From: Phytomonospora sp040655735
GTDB lineage: Bacteria > Actinomycetota > Actinomycetes > Mycobacteriales > Micromonosporaceae
NCBI RefSeq assembly: GCF_040655735.1
Contig: NZ_JBFAKK010000014.1
Coordinates: 124,001-188,000, forward strand
Length of the DNA stretch: 64,000 nt
Reading direction: 5' to 3'
Shown here: one piece after another, positions 32,854-41,380 of the stretch
How positions within the stretch are numbered: position 1 is the stretch's first letter
Layout of the letters: the number at the start of each line of letters is the position of its first letter
The notes under the pieces: model-generated
Database searches by the model: none
What the model saw: the letters and a program-made list of their open reading frames with translations, nothing else
Told to the model about the DNA's origin: nothing
Made by a program: the position numbers and the translations under genes

Positions 32854-32925
32854 GGGGAGCGCGGGGAGCGCGGGGAGCGCGGGGAGCGCGGGGAGCGCGG
32901 GGAGCGCGGGGAGCGCGGGGAGCGC
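32854..32925. repeat. Eight exact tandem 9-bp units GGGGAGCGC
   Basis: Units run from 32854 to 32925 without a mismatch, and a partial ninth follows. Each has a G4 run, so the + strand could form G-quadruplexes. Because 9 is a multiple of three, all frames are open and produce Gly-Ser-Ala, Gly-Glu-Arg or Arg-Ala-Pro repeats. Confidence 0.95.
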
Positions 32926-33376
32926 GGGGACGGCGTGCAGGTGGGCGTCGGTGGCACCGGTAGGGCCGCTGATGGCGGACGTCGGGCTGGCACCGGCACC
33001 GGCGGCATCTGCGCGGGGATGAGTGGCGGTGCGGGGCTGACCGGCCTGGGCTGACCGGAACGGGGCTGGGTACCGGCAGGGTCGCGGGATGGCCGACGTA
33101 GGGCCGGTACTGGCACCGGCGGCGGGTACACGGGATGGCGTCGCGGCTTGGCGTCGCGGGGTGTGGGGGCGCGGGATTGGTTGGCACTGCTGACTTCGGC
33201 GGTCGCTGTGCAGGGATGGCGCCGGGCGGTGCGGCAGGTGTGTGACCAGCGCATCGTGCCGCTTCGGGCGACCGAGGGCTGCCGCCTACAGCTTCGAGGT
33301 GAGCTACTTCTGCGGCTGCTATCGCATCGTGGCGTGACCCGCGCTGCGCACGACAGCGCGATATCCACGGTTAGAC

Positions 33377-33480
33377 GGGTCACGGGTTAGGGGTCACGGG
33401 TTAGGGGTCACGGGTTAGGGGTCACGGGTCACGGGTCACGGGTTAGGGGTCACGAGTCACGGGTCACGAGTCAGGGGTCC
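33377..33480. repeat. About 14 tandem 7-bp units of GGGTCAC and GGGTTAG
   Basis: From 33377 the sequence is an uninterrupted series of heptamers, mostly GGGTCAC alternating with GGGTTAG, with GAGTCAC/GAGTCAG variants near the end. GGG recurs every 7 nt with 4-nt spacers, the G3N4 pattern of intramolecular G-quadruplexes. GGGTTAG resembles eukaryotic telomere repeats, but only in form. Confidence 0.95.
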
Positions 33481-34117
33481 CTGGGTATGGGACACGGGGT
33501 GCTGCGGTGGCTCGCGGGGTGGTGAGCCGCCTTTGTGGCTGCTGGTGTGGCGCAGTGATGGAGACGAGGCGGAATGCCTTGTGCCACAAAGCCTGCATCG
33601 CCGACCGCTACCGGCCGCGCGCCCGCCTGCCGCGCCCGCGTCGCCGCTCCTGCTCGGGGCCGGTGAATGGTCGCGGGCCTGCGCCTTCACCCTCGGCGGC
33701 GCCGAGGTGATCACCAAGATCGGCGAGCACGGTGAGGACTTCGCCAAGGACGCCGAAACGGCTGCGCGGCAAGCCCCTCCTGCGTCTGGGCTGCGCTGCG
33801 TTAAGCGAGGACGCGTCCCTCACAGCGGCGATAGTGCGGCGGCAGCGGGGGCGTGAGTCCTGTCGATGCGGGTCCGGCCGCGTTCGGCTTGCCGCGTCCG
33901 CGCGCCCTCCGCGCGTTCGCGGTGCGTGGGGCGATGGTCGTGGGCCGTGCGCTCACCGGCGCCGGGTCCGATGCCGGTGAGAACCCGTGTGGGGCGCGGC
34001 GTGGCGGTGCCGAGCTGCGGTGACATTCCCCGCCGGGTCGAGTTGCCGGTGACGCGAGGGGATGTGCGGCCGGCGCCGAGGCGGGATTCCTGGACGCGGT
34101 AGTGCGGAGAGCCGCCG

Positions 34118-34363
34118 CGACCTCCCGCGCCCCCTCCCGCGCACCCCTCTCGCCCCCTCCACCTCCCCGCCCACGCCCCCTGCGCCTGCTCCCGCGCCCC
34201 CTCCCGCCGCCACGCCTCCCACGCACCCCTCCCGCCCCCTCCACCTCCCCGCCCACACCCCCTGCGCCCCCTCCCGCGCCCCCGCCGCCACGCCCCCCGC
34301 CCATACCCCCTGCGCCCCCTCCCGCGCACCCTCCCCTCCCGCACCCTCCTCCCCTCCCGCACG
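34118..34363. repeat. C-rich block with an 82-bp-period direct repeat
   Basis: About 245 bp of almost pure C/T/G with frequent CCCCT and CCCGC runs on the + strand. A 46-bp segment at 34141-34186 recurs at 34223-34268 with two mismatches, and a partial third copy follows near 34290. The minus strand is strongly G-rich. Confidence 0.8.
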
Positions 34364-34601
34364 ACGGCCGTCGCGGCGTCGATGGGACCTCAGCTGCTGC
34401 TCGCGAGGCCTGCGTGCGGCCAGCGGCGTGCGGCCCGCGAGCGCGAACTCACCTGCGCCTGAACCGAGGGCCTCGCGGTGCGCCGCCCGCGTCCGACGCC
34501 GAATCGGGATCCTTGGCGCGGCAGAAATACCGCGAACCAGCAGCCCTGGCGGCGCGCACTGCTCAGTAAAGCCGCAGGTGGCAGGGGTCGCACAGTGCGG
34601 C

Positions 34602-35220
34602 TGAACTCCCCGGAACGGGTGAGGTCCGAAGACGAGTCGCCGTGAATCGGTCAGTGCGGCGGCCGGTGTGCGACACCGAGCGGGCGGTTCCAGCGCCCTC
34701 CTCCGCACGGGGCACCCCGGCCGCATCACCGGAACGCTGAGGCCCCGGGCGGGATTCTTGGCCGTTTCGGTCCCCGGAGGCGGCACCGGCAACGCGCGGT
34801 CTGCGGGGGTTCCCGGGACTGTCCGCCGATACCCACCGGGCCGGCTTCACTGGAACGCTGAGATCCGGTGCGGGGATTCTGGCCGCTCAACCCCTCCGGA
34901 AGCGGAACCGCCCGCGCGAACCACAGGGTCTCGCGGAGCTGTCGGCCGGTCCATGTCGCGCTGGTTTCACCCGAACGCTGAGACGCCGCCCGGGTTTTGT
35001 AGCCGCTCAGGTCCTCCGAGGTCGGCACCGGTCGCGGGTCGCGAGGTCTCGCGGGACCTGCCGGCGGGCGCCTCTCGTGCCGATCTCATCGAAACGCTGA
35101 GACCGAGTGTGGGGTTGAGGCCCTCCGGGCGTGGCTCCGGCAACGCTGCTCGCGGGTTCCCGCGAGGCTGTCGGCTGCCGCCTGTTCGGCCGGGTTCCCC
35201 TGAATGCCGAGGTCGAGCTA
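34602..35220. repeat. Degenerate tandem array with a period of about 120 bp
   Basis: A GGAACGCTGAG-like landmark recurs at 34612, 34731, 34852, 34972, 35091 and (decayed) 35202, that is every 119-121 bp apart from the last. Units two to four share further landmarks in the same order: GGGATTCTGGCCG, CTCCGGANGCGGNACCG and a GTCTCGCGGRNCTGTCGGCC-like end. Unit ends contain palindromes that differ in sequence between units (for example CTCGCGGG-TT-CCCGCGAG near 35146). Confidence 0.75.
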
Positions 35221-35250
35221 CGAGCCCCGAACGCCGCCCTCAAAACCGCC

Positions 35251-35643
35251 CTAGTCCATCCCCCCGCTGCGGTTCTTCACCAGCGTGATCGTGGTCGACG
35301 TCTCCGACTCCTGCGCCGAGACCGTCCCCGTCAGTGCGTTCAGCACTCGCCACGGAATCGTGTCGCCCCCCAGGAGGCGTCCGATCCCCGGCACGGAGAC
35401 CGACACGGTCACGTCGTCGTCGGTCACGTCGAAGCGGCAGGTCATCTCGTCGCCCGCCGTCGACTTGCCTCCGCTGCCCGCGATGAGCATGGCGGCGGCC
35501 TCGTCGACGGCGATGCGCAGGTCCTCGATCTCCCCGAGGGTGAAGCGGAGGCGGGTGGCCAGGCCGGCGGCGGCGGTCCGCAGGACGGCGAGATAGGCGG
35601 GGTCGACGGGCACTTGCACCTCGATGACCTCTGCGTCGTCCAT
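35251..35643 (-). CDS. Anti-sigma factor / serine kinase, RsbW-like HATPase
   Basis: 130 residues with the GHKL (HATPase_c2) fold: the N box EDLRIAVDEAAAMLI at about residues 39-53 and a degenerate ATP-lid region after GIGRLLGG. RsbW-type proteins bind a sigma-B-like factor and phosphorylate a STAS antagonist. No sigma or STAS gene neighbours it; a STAS gene lies 17 kb away at 53083. Targets unknown. Confidence 0.82.
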   Translation of the reverse strand: MDDAEVIEVQVPVDPAYLAVLRTAAAGLATRLRFTLGEIEDLRIAVDEAAAMLIAGSGGKSTAGDEMTCRFDVTDDDVTVSVSVPGIGRLLGGDTIPWRVLNALTGTVSAQESETSTTITLVKNRSGGMD

Positions 35644-35742
35644 GTTCCTCCCCGTGTCGTCCCCGTCATGGTACGAAATCGCCCGCAGTCGCGGCGTGGC
35701 AAGCCGACGGCTGCGGGCGAGGGATGACTTCGGGGCCGGCGA

Positions 35743-36156
35743 TCAGGCCTGCTTGGTCTCCCAGAAGATCTTGGCGATCTCATCGATCTTCGCCAGCAGC
35801 TTGTCGGCGACCTCGGGGTCGGCGGAGCCCTTGGCACCGGAGGCGCCGGCGAGCTTGGTCGCCTCGTTCACGAGCGCGTGCAGCTGCGGGTACTTCTCGA
35901 AGTGCGGCGGCTTGAAGTAGTCCGTCCACAGTACCCACAGGTGGTGCTTGACGAGCTCGGAGCGCTGCTCCTTGATGATGAGCGCCCGGGTACGGAACTC
36001 CGGGTCCTCATTGGCCTGGTACTTCTCGCAGATGGCCTTGACCGACTCGGCCTCGATACGGGCCTGGGCCGGGTCGTACACGCCGCACGGGAGGTCACAG
36101 TGTGCCTCGGCGACGATGTGCGGCGTGATCTTACTGATCAGGCTGCTTAGACGCAT
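35743..36156 (-). CDS. sodN: Nickel-containing superoxide dismutase precursor
   Basis: 137 residues from ATG 36156, preceded by GGAGGA. An 18-residue leader is expected to be removed before His19, exposing HCDLPCG, the nickel hook (His1, Cys2 and Cys6 of the mature enzyme). The rest is the four-helix NiSOD body with HFEKYP and IFWETK. It converts superoxide to oxygen and peroxide in the cytoplasm. The maturation protease SodX, usually next door, is not seen here. The nickel-type transporter operon at 20.6 kb could supply the metal. Confidence 0.97.
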   Translation of the reverse strand: MRLSSLISKITPHIVAEAHCDLPCGVYDPAQARIEAESVKAICEKYQANEDPEFRTRALIIKEQRSELVKHHLWVLWTDYFKPPHFEKYPQLHALVNEATKLAGASGAKGSADPEVADKLLAKIDEIAKIFWETKQA

Positions 36157-36290
36157 CAGATCCTCCAGCTGTAGATGATCGTCCAGGCCGACCTTACCGG
36201 CGGTCCTTACAGTCATCGCCAGCACCCAGGAAATGGGACGCACCCGGCCGCCTATGGGCTCGGCGCGCCGGTTGGGGTTAGTGTCGTCGG

Positions 36291-37442
36291 GTGGCAAATC
36301 CGCAGCATGACGCTATCTTCGCGGCCCATCGTGGCGGCAAACTCGAGATGTCCTCCCGTGTGCCACTGTCCACAAAGGAGGATCTTTCCATCGCGTACAC
36401 ACCCGGCGTCGCCGAGGTGTGCCGCGCGATCGCGGCCGACGAGGCGCTGGCCGCCGAGTACACCTGGACCTCGAACCTCGTCGCCGTGGTCACCGACGGG
36501 ACGGCCGTGCTGGGCCTCGGTGACATCGGCCCGAAGGCATCCCTCCCCGTGATGGAGGGCAAGGCCGCCCTCTTCCGCGCCTTCGCCGGCGTGAACTCCG
36601 TGCCGATCTGTCTCGACACCACCGACCCCGACGAGATCGTCGAGACGGTCACCCGCCTCGCGCCCTCCTTCGGCGGCATCAACCTCGAGGACATCTCGGC
36701 CCCCCGCTGCTTCGAGATCGAGCGGCGGCTCGAATCCACTCTCGACATCCCCGTCTTCCACGACGACCAGCACGGCACCGCCATCGTGACCCTGGCCGCG
36801 CTGCGCAACGCCGCCCGCGTCACCGACCGCAAGCTCGGCGACCTGCGCGTGGTCGTCATGGGCGCCGGCGCCGCCGGTGTGGCGATCTCCCGCGCGCTGC
36901 GCGCGGCCGGGGTCGGCGACATCGTGGTCTGCGACTCGCGCGGCATCATCCACAGTGGACGCCAGGGTCTCAACTCCGTCAAGGAGGAGCTGGCGACCTT
37001 CACCAACCCGTCGGGCCTGCGCGGCGACATCGCCACGGCCCTGCGCGGCGCCCAGGTGCTCATCGGAGTCTCCGGCGGCAGCATCGAGGAGTCGGCCCTG
37101 TCGGGCATGGCCGCCGACGCGATCATCTTCGCCCTGGCCAACCCGACCCCCGAGGTCGCGCCCGAGGTGGCCCACAAGTACGCCTCGATCGTCGCGACCG
37201 GCCGCAGCGACCACCCCAACCAGATCAACAACGTCCTGGCCTTCCCCGGCATCTTCCGGGGCGCCCTCGACGCGCGCGCCACGCACATCACCGAGGCGAT
37301 GAAGCTCGCCGCGGCCGACGCCATCGCCGACGCCGTCGGCGATGACCTGGCGCCCGGCAAGATCGTGCCGAGCCCGCTCGACCCGAAGGTCGCCACGGCC
37401 GTCGCCCACGCGGTCAAGACCGCCTGGGAGCAGCGGAAGTAG
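36291..37442 (+). CDS. NAD(P)-dependent malic enzyme, short form
   Basis: 383 residues from GTG 36291. Tyr36 in YTPGVAEV, VVTDGTAVLGLGDIG, the acidic metal site FHDDQHGTA and the dinucleotide motif VVMGAGAAGVA are present. The enzyme decarboxylates malate to pyruvate. Divergent from sodN with 134 bp between. Confidence 0.95.
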   Translation: MANPQHDAIFAAHRGGKLEMSSRVPLSTKEDLSIAYTPGVAEVCRAIAADEALAAEYTWTSNLVAVVTDGTAVLGLGDIGPKASLPVMEGKAALFRAFAGVNSVPICLDTTDPDEIVETVTRLAPSFGGINLEDISAPRCFEIERRLESTLDIPVFHDDQHGTAIVTLAALRNAARVTDRKLGDLRVVVMGAGAAGVAISRALRAAGVGDIVVCDSRGIIHSGRQGLNSVKEELATFTNPSGLRGDIATALRGAQVLIGVSGGSIEESALSGMAADAIIFALANPTPEVAPEVAHKYASIVATGRSDHPNQINNVLAFPGIFRGALDARATHITEAMKLAAADAIADAVGDDLAPGKIVPSPLDPKVATAVAHAVKTAWEQRK

Positions 37443-37476
37443 AGCCGGGTGGCGGGGGCGCGCGAGCGCCCCCGCC

Positions 37477-38085
37477 TCAGGCCCGGCGTATCGCCGCGGC
37501 GTACTCGTCGAGGGTGTCGGCGCCGCCCCATGGTTCGGGCAGCTCCCACGGTTCGGCGTAGGGGCCGTGCATCACGGTGTCCCTGCTGCCCTGGAACCAC
37601 AGCCCGTCGATCTGCGCCGACCAGCGGTCGCCGCGGGCGTTGAGCGCGGCGATGACGCGCAGGCCGGTGGCCAGCGGCAGGAGCTCGGCGACGTCCACGC
37701 CCGGACCGGTCGGCAGCACGATCGTCACCGCCGCGGAGGCCTCGCCGTCGAGGGTGTCGGCGACGTTGACGGTCATCACCACCGTGTCGTCGTACCCGCT
37801 CTCTCTGGCGGTGCTGCGTTCGGCGTCCGAGGGGGCGCGCACGTCGGTGACCGCCCCCTCGACGATCAGGTCGCCGCTCTCGCGGGCGGCCGACGGCGAG
37901 GCGGTCGGTTCGTAGTCGAAGGCGATGCCCCTGCCGACCTTGGCGGTGAAGGCCGCCGCCGACTCCGCCTCGATGGCGAGGGGCAGCGGGGTGGGCTCGG
38001 CGGCCGCCGAGTCTCCGATGGGCTGCCTGGCGCAGCCGCTCAAGACCACCGCCGCCACCAGTGCACCGGCGAACACTCTGCGCAT
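37477..38085 (-). CDS. Putative lipoprotein
   Basis: 202 residues from ATG 38085. A signal peptide with lipobox VLSGC places the lipidated Cys at about residue 19. The remaining extracytoplasmic domain (VEGAVTDVRAPSDAE..., VNVADTLDGEASAAVTIVLP) has a beta-rich pattern but I cannot name it. It converges on the malic enzyme gene. Function unknown. Confidence 0.8.
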   Translation of the reverse strand: MRRVFAGALVAAVVLSGCARQPIGDSAAAEPTPLPLAIEAESAAAFTAKVGRGIAFDYEPTASPSAARESGDLIVEGAVTDVRAPSDAERSTARESGYDDTVVMTVNVADTLDGEASAAVTIVLPTGPGVDVAELLPLATGLRVIAALNARGDRWSAQIDGLWFQGSRDTVMHGPYAEPWELPEPWGGADTLDEYAAAIRRA

Positions 38086-38190
38086 CGGACCTCCCCTTTC
38101 GTCATTGACGCCACTTGGACCCCGGCGGGGCCGGTTCGGTTCCCCTCGGCCCACAGTGGACCGGATGGGTCCCGGTGCGAAGATGAGCGC

Positions 38191-38445
38191 GTGATCGTAC
38201 GCATGTGGGAGGTCCAGGCCCACCCCGAAAGCCTGGCCGACGTCCTGTCCTGGGTGTGCGAGCGCGCCGTGCCCGCCGTCGCCGACGACCCGAACCTGGT
38301 CGGCACCGAGGTCTTCAGCTCCCTCGACAACCGGATCGTGGTCATCACCCGCTGGCGCCGCGACCCGCGCGAACTGGAGGAGCCGCCCGGCTACCTGGTC
38401 ACCCGCAAACCGCACTCGTGGGATTTCTCTCCCGTCGAGCTCTGA
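38191..38445 (+). CDS. Small ABM/dimeric alpha-beta-barrel-like protein
   Basis: 84 residues from GTG 38191 (MWEVQAHPESLADVLSWV...). The pattern VRMWEVQ...GTEVFSS..NRIVVITRW resembles antibiotic-biosynthesis-monooxygenase-like dimeric barrels. No catalytic residues can be assigned. It precedes an oxidoreductase gene by 28 bp in the same direction and may be cotranscribed. Confidence 0.65.
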   Translation: MIVRMWEVQAHPESLADVLSWVCERAVPAVADDPNLVGTEVFSSLDNRIVVITRWRRDPRELEEPPGYLVTRKPHSWDFSPVEL

Positions 38446-38473
38446 AATCGCTTTCGACCGGTATGGTCCGGGC

Positions 38474-39436
38474 ATGTTCGCCGCCTACGCCGCCACCGTG
38501 AACGCCGAGGATCCGCTGTCCGCGCTGCGGGTGGGCGAGCTGCCCGACCCGGCCGTGCCCGAGGACTGGGCGACGGTGCGGGTCACCGCGAGTTCCCTCA
38601 ACCACCACGACCTCTGGTCGCTCAAGGGGGTCGGCCTGCCGCGTGAGCGGACGCCGATGGTGCTCGGCTGCGACGGTGTGGGCGTCGACGAGAACGGCGA
38701 CGAGGTCGTCGTGCACGCCGTCATCGCCGACTCCGACCTGCCCGACGAGACCCTCGACCCCAAGCGCACCCTGCTCTCCGAGCTGCATCCGGGGACCTTC
38801 GCCGACAAGGTCTCGGTGCCCCGGCGCAACCTCCTGCCGGTGCCGCAGGGGTGGACGGCCGCCCACGCGGCGTGCCTGCCTACGGCCTGGCTGACCGCCT
38901 TCCGCATGCTCACCACCCGCGGGCGCCTGCCCGACGGGGGTTCGGTGCTGGTGCAGGGCGCCGGCGGCGGCGTGTCGACGGCGGCGGTGCTGCTGGCCAA
39001 GGCCATGGGCGCTCGCGTGCACGTGACCAGCCGCGACGGTGCCAAGCGCGAGCGCGTCACCGAACTCGGCGCCGAGGCCTACGAGCCTGGTGCGCGCCTT
39101 CCCGAGCGGGTCGACGTGGTCATCGAGACCGTCGGCGCGGCGACCTTCGAGCACTCCGTCAAGTGCGCCAAGCCCGGCGGGCGGATCGTGGTCTCCGGCG
39201 CGACGGCCGGGCACGAGGCGGTCGTGGACCTGCGGCGGGTGTTCTTCCTCCAGCTGGAGGTCGTCGGCTCGACGATGGGCACGCGCCAGGAGCTGGCCGC
39301 GCTGCTCGACCTGTGCGGCCGGATCGACGTGCGACCGGTCGTGGACAGCACCTTCGCGCTGGCCGACGCCGCCGAGGCCTTCGCGCGGCTGGCCGAGGGC
39401 GACGTGTTCGGCAAGATCGTCCTCGAACACGGCTGA
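38474..39436 (+). CDS. Zinc-type/quinone oxidoreductase (MDR superfamily)
   Basis: 320 residues. N-terminal GroES-like domain with NHHDLWSLKG and GCDGVG; nucleotide-binding motif VLVQGAGGGVSTAAV at about residues 156-170; C-terminal LADAAEAFARLAEGDVFGKIVL as in quinone reductases and related dehydrogenases. The structural zinc Cys cluster is missing, and only some catalytic zinc ligands are present, so a zinc-independent NADPH reductase is likely. Substrate unknown. Confidence 0.88.
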   Translation: MFAAYAATVNAEDPLSALRVGELPDPAVPEDWATVRVTASSLNHHDLWSLKGVGLPRERTPMVLGCDGVGVDENGDEVVVHAVIADSDLPDETLDPKRTLLSELHPGTFADKVSVPRRNLLPVPQGWTAAHAACLPTAWLTAFRMLTTRGRLPDGGSVLVQGAGGGVSTAAVLLAKAMGARVHVTSRDGAKRERVTELGAEAYEPGARLPERVDVVIETVGAATFEHSVKCAKPGGRIVVSGATAGHEAVVDLRRVFFLQLEVVGSTMGTRQELAALLDLCGRIDVRPVVDSTFALADAAEAFARLAEGDVFGKIVLEHG

Positions 39437-39551
39437 ACCTCCCTGCGAACGGAAACAAGCGAACCCGGACCCACCCTCAGGTCGTGTCCGGGTGATCACT
39501 GCGGGGCTGCGGCGGACTCGCCTCGCACCCACAAGACCACCAGGACACCCC

Positions 39552-39635
39552 CTAGGCCACGCAGAACTCCCTGCTCTCGGGGTCCTGCGACAGCACGGCG
39601 CAGTACCCCGCCTTGACCGATCTCTCCACCGTCAT
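39552..39635 (-). CDS. Possible 27-residue peptide with two Cys (uncertain)
   Basis: An ATG at 39635 opens a 27-codon frame (MTVERSVKAGYCAVLSQDP...) ending before the minus-strand DUF5946 gene's 3' side. Composition is protein-like with two Cys, but no RBS is visible. It could be a real microprotein or chance. No maturation genes are near. Confidence 0.2.
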   Translation of the reverse strand: MTVERSVKAGYCAVLSQDPESREFCVA

Positions 39636-39682
39636 GTCCACAGCGTGACGGACAGGTCTGACAATTCCGGCGGCCCGCCGCC

Positions 39683-40282
39683 CTAGGACCCCAGCGCCTC
39701 GGCGTTCCACGCGCGGATCGTGGCGTGCTCGTCCTCCCAGGTGGCCCACACCGCGCGGCCCCATTCCCACACCAGTCGCGTGTGCTCGGCGGCGTCGCGG
39801 GCCGCCGCCACGTCGGCGACCGTCGGCAGGCCGGTCAGATCGGGCGCGGCGAGCGCGTGGAAGTCCGGCCGGCGGGCGACCATCCGCTTGTGCAGGGCCG
39901 CGCCGTCGCGCGGGTCGGCGCCGTCCTCGACGAACAGGCACAGCGTCATCAGGCACAGCGCGACCGAGGCGATCTCGCGGCGGTTCGACGACAGCGGGTG
40001 CTGGGCGATGTGGGCGTCGACGACGATCTGGTGGACCGGCCGGTGGTCGGGCAGCCCGTACGAGCGCGCGAGGACCGTTCCGTAGACCTCCCAGCAGCCC
40101 GCCGAGGCGTTGCGTCCGGGCGCGGGAGGGCCGCTCGACTCGGCGGTGACCAGGCCGCATCCGGGGCAGATCACCGGATCGCCGCCGAGGCCGAATCGCG
40201 CGCCGGCAGGAGCCGCAGGGGCGGCAGCCCGCCCACGCGGCCGAAGCACAACGCTGTGACGCTCATCACGCTCGCCCTCCAT
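39683..40282 (-). CDS. DUF5946-family protein
   Basis: 199 residues from ATG 40282 with GGGGAC upstream. CPGCGL, then GCWEVYGTVLARSYG, HQIVVDAHIAQHP and a C-terminal region with WEWGRAVWATWEDEH follow the DUF5946 pattern. Cys and His positions suggest a metal site. The first 35 residues are not family-like, and a GTG just before ICPGCGL is an alternative start. Function unknown. Confidence 0.75.
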   Translation of the reverse strand: MEGERDERHSVVLRPRGRAAAPAAPAGARFGLGGDPVICPGCGLVTAESSGPPAPGRNASAGCWEVYGTVLARSYGLPDHRPVHQIVVDAHIAQHPLSSNRREIASVALCLMTLCLFVEDGADPRDGAALHKRMVARRPDFHALAAPDLTGLPTVADVAAARDAAEHTRLVWEWGRAVWATWEDEHATIRAWNAEALGS

Positions 40283-40406
40283 GTCGTCCCCGTTTCCGGG
40301 CGAATCCGCTGGCCGCCGCACCGGCACACCGAACGTAGTCCCTCCAGTCGCCGGAAGGTCAACGACCGACTCGGCGCGTCCACCGTCGGGCGGGCATCGT
40401 GGACCC

Positions 40407-41285
40407 ATGCTGCGGTTTCGATTCTCGATGGCCGACCTCGGCCGCGTGGTCGTCTCGGACGCGCCGGCCATCGAGGTCGCCGCCTCCCTCGACGCGCTCG
40501 GCGACGCACCCCGCTCGGTGTTCATGGAGCGGTGGCGAACCCACGCGCTGCCGCGCATCCCGCCCTCGGCCCGCCGCGTCGTGTCCGTCCTGCGCGCCCT
40601 CCCGCGCACACCGCCCGAGATCCTCACCGACGGCTGCGCCCTGCCCACCGAGGGACCCCTCTGGACGGCGCTCCACGCCTACCGCGACGCCTGCCTCGGC
40701 GACGTCTGGCAACGCGTCCAGGCCGAGAAGACGCGGGCCGTCGCCACCGTCACCGGCGCACTCATCGCCCACGGTGTCCTGGCCGCCCTCGGCTCGCTCG
40801 GCCCGAGCGTCCGCTGGCGCGGCGACCACCTCGAAGCCGACCACCCCAAGGACGCCGACATCGACCTCGCCGGACGCGGCCTGCGACTGGTCCCCTCGGT
40901 GTTCTGGCAGACCCCGCAGTACACCGAGCACGGCATCGACCGCCCCACCCTCACCTTCCCCGTCGGCGCCGCACCCGGCCGCGCGGACACCGTCGCCGAC
41001 CCGCTGGTCACGCTCCTCGGCCGCACCCGCGCCGACGTCCTGCGCGCCACCGTCACCGGCGCCGGAACCGGCGAGATCGCCCGCCGCATCGGCGTCAGCG
41101 CCGCCTCGGTCTCCGAACACGCCACCGCCCTGCGCCAGGCCGGCCTCCTGCACACCGCCCGCACCGGACGCGAGGTCAGGCACTCCCCGACACCCCTCGG
41201 CCGCCGCCTGATCACCCCCGGCTCGATCGCCCCCGTTTCGGCCCTGGCCGAAAAGCTCGCCACGGAGGCGGCCGGAACCGCATGA
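40407..41285 (+). CDS. ArsR-like winged-helix transcriptional regulator
   Basis: 292 residues from ATG 40407. The C-terminal part is a winged helix (TGEIARRIGVSAASVSEHATALRQAGLL, then RTGREVRHSPTPLGRRL). The N-terminal 200 residues are typical of large actinobacterial ArsR-like proteins with an unknown effector domain. Divergent from the DUF5946 gene with 124 bp between. Confidence 0.85.
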   Translation: MLRFRFSMADLGRVVVSDAPAIEVAASLDALGDAPRSVFMERWRTHALPRIPPSARRVVSVLRALPRTPPEILTDGCALPTEGPLWTALHAYRDACLGDVWQRVQAEKTRAVATVTGALIAHGVLAALGSLGPSVRWRGDHLEADHPKDADIDLAGRGLRLVPSVFWQTPQYTEHGIDRPTLTFPVGAAPGRADTVADPLVTLLGRTRADVLRATVTGAGTGEIARRIGVSAASVSEHATALRQAGLLHTARTGREVRHSPTPLGRRLITPGSIAPVSALAEKLATEAAGTA

Positions 41286-41380
41286 TCGAGCCGGTTGCCG
41301 GAGTCGACGGGCGGGTCGGCTCCGGCATTCGAATCGGGGGACGGCGCCCGCGACAACGTGCGCCGTACGATTCTTGAGCC

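Larger units (their letters stand above)
32671..35250. other. 2.6-kb region without a convincing gene, dense in tandem repeats
   Basis: Between the converging whiB and RsbW-like genes no reading frame shows a known domain, a plausible start with RBS, or protein-like composition. Open frames exist on both strands, but they are Arg/Gly/Ala/Pro low-complexity products of the repeats. The + strand is G-rich from about 32670 to 33480 and C-rich from about 34118 to 34363. Listed separately are arrays of 8, 12, 9 and 7 bp, a C-rich block with an 82-bp direct repeat and an array of about 120-bp units. The stretch 33480-34117 shows nothing I can name. Confidence 0.75.

Noticed and set aside
32674..33187. 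Possible repeat proteins (Gly-Glu-Arg, Gly-Ser-Ala or Arg-Ala-Pro repeats)
   Set aside because: They are direct translations of the 9-bp array in different frames and strands, without RBS or flanking domains.
33377..33480. CRISPR-like array or telomere
   Set aside because: Units are 7 bp and contiguous, with no spacers and no cas genes; the position is internal on a chromosome segment, so a telomere is not supported.
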